Shown: positions 7,004 through 7,775 of the stretch, piece after piece
Numbering within the stretch: the stretch's first letter is position 1
Layout: each line of letters opens with the position of its first letter
Assembly: GCA_902805805.1 (NCBI GenBank)
Contig: CADCUE010000231.1
Coordinates: 1-7,775, forward strand
Source of the DNA: an uncultured Frankineae bacterium
GTDB taxonomy: Bacteria > Actinomycetota > Actinomycetes > Mycobacteriales > SCTD01
Direction of reading: 5' to 3'
DNA length: 7,775 bases
The notes under the pieces: model-generated
What the model was told of the DNA's origin: nothing
Database searches by the model: none
What the model saw: only the letters and a program-made list of their open reading frames with translations
Position numbers and translations under genes: made by a program

Positions 7004-7775
7004 CGGCCAGGACCTGCTGCCCGTCCGGGGAGAGCACCTGCGCGACGAAGGCCTGCGCCGCAGCCTCGTTCGGTGCCGAGCTCAGCGCCACGACGGGGTA
7101 GGCGTTGACCGCGGACTCGGCCTCCGGGAAGGCGATGCCCTCGACCTCGTCCCCTGCCGACAGGACGTCGGTGCGGTAGACGAGGGCGGCGTCCACCTCG
7201 CCGAGGCGCACCTTGGCCAGGGCCGCCTTGACGTCCTGCTCGAGGGTGTCGGGTGCGGCGGACACGCCTGCCGCGTCCAGGGCTGTCCGGGAGGCTGCGC
7301 CGCACGGCACCGCCGGAGCGCACAGCGCGATCGTGAGGTCGGGGTCGGCGAGGTCCCGCAGTCCGGTGACGCCGCCCGGGTTGCCGGCCGGCACCGCGAT
7401 CTGCAGCCGGTTGCGGGCGAACACCCGAGGACCGGTCGCGTCACCGGCGGCCGTGACGATCTCCATCGTGGCCGGACTGGCGGCCGCGAAGACGTCCGCG
7501 GGGGCGCCTGCGACGATCTGCTGCGCGAGGGCCGAGCTCGCGGCGAAGTTGAGGACGACGGTCGTGCCGGGGTGCTCGGCCTCGAAGTCGTCGGCGATCT
7601 GCTCGAACGCCTCGGTGAGGGACGCGGCGGCGAAGACAGTCACCGGACCGGACACGGTGGGGAGGGGCGACGACCCGGACACCTCGGCCGAGGTCGACGG
7701 CGTCGCGCCGCCGCACGCGGCCAGCAGCAGGGCGACGGCGGCGACGGCGGCGCGGGCGAGGGCCGCGCGGGCGGG
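6981..7775 (-). CDS. modA: Molybdate-binding lipoprotein ModA, 5' end cut by the window
   Basis: This is the substrate-binding protein of the molybdate importer. The frame stays open from the stop (6981-6983) to the right edge, giving 264 visible residues with no start in view. An internal GTG at 7682 is not the start. Upstream of it, the frame encodes a hydrophobic Ala/Val/Leu segment ending in a lipobox, LLLAAC. The lipidated Cys21 (window numbering) is followed by a Gly/Ser/Thr-rich linker, so the protein is anchored to the outer face of the membrane. Compared with E. coli ModA as I recall it, molybdate-ligand positions match at Ser52 (AAASL), Ser80 (AASSALA), Val182 and Tyr200 (ALVYRTD). 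The fifth, an alanine in E. coli, is Cys158 in VPCG here, with a second Cys at 152. Only the start codon and the first few residues of the signal peptide seem to be missing. Confidence 0.93.
   Translation of the reverse strand, partial: PARAALARAAVAAVALLLAACGGATPSTSAEVSGSSPLPTVSGPVTVFAAASLTEAFEQIADDFEAEHPGTTVVLNFAASSALAQQIVAGAPADVFAAASPATMEIVTAAGDATGPRVFARNRLQIAVPAGNPGGVTGLRDLADPDLTIALCAPAVPCGAASRTALDAAGVSAAPDTLEQDVKAALAKVRLGEVDAALVYRTDVLSAGDEVEGIAFPEAESAVNAYPVVALSSAPNEAAAQAFVAQVLSPDGQQVLADAGFDRP

Noticed and set aside
7731..7775. Repeated GGCGACGGC-like triplet runs at the right edge
   Set aside because: They encode the Ala/Val-rich hydrophobic part of the ModA signal peptide, so the repetition comes from biased amino acid and codon use.

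Overview
This is a GC-rich, gene-dense stretch of bacterial chromosome with almost no spacer DNA. Third codon positions are nearly all G or C (47 of 49 codons in the smallest gene). The protein families and the codon use point to a high-GC actinobacterium (Actinomycetota). A finer placement, for example near the Geodermatophilaceae, is only a guess. No tRNA, rRNA, CRISPR array, insertion sequence or phage gene was seen, and no gene-free stretch exceeds about 115 bases.

Left part (1-3502, all + strand) is an acyl-CoA metabolism block. It starts with the 3' end of a MaoC-type enoyl-CoA hydratase/dehydratase gene (1-360). Next comes a complete thiolase of the 3-oxoadipyl-CoA (PcaF/PaaJ) type (476-1675). 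A 49-codon gene for a tiny double-CXXCXGXG zinc-binding protein (1672-1821) overlaps the thiolase stop by four bases. An AMP-forming acyl-CoA synthetase (1853-3502) ends the block. Together these could activate a carboxylic acid, hydrate an enoyl-CoA and cleave a 3-oxoacyl-CoA. The substrate (fatty acid or aromatic ring-cleavage product) cannot be read from this window.

Middle (3503-5063). The synthetase gene converges on a - strand glucose-6-phosphate dehydrogenase gene (zwf, 3582-4967). The 79-base gap holds a GC hairpin and a decayed 15-bp tandem repeat that runs across the zwf stop codon. zwf is away from the usual pentose-phosphate neighbours (opcA, gnd, tal, tkt, pgl).

Right part (5064-7775, - strand) is a molybdate ABC transporter operon in the order modA-modB-modC. 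modA (lipoprotein binding protein) is cut by the window's right edge. It overlaps modB (permease) by 23 bases, and modB overlaps modC (ATPase) by four (ATGA). A hairpin follows modC. The transporter should supply molybdenum cofactor enzymes, but no such enzyme is in the window.

Most of the window is ordinary metabolism. The points most worth a second look are the 49-aa zinc-motif protein coupled to the thiolase and the tandem repeat over the zwf stop.
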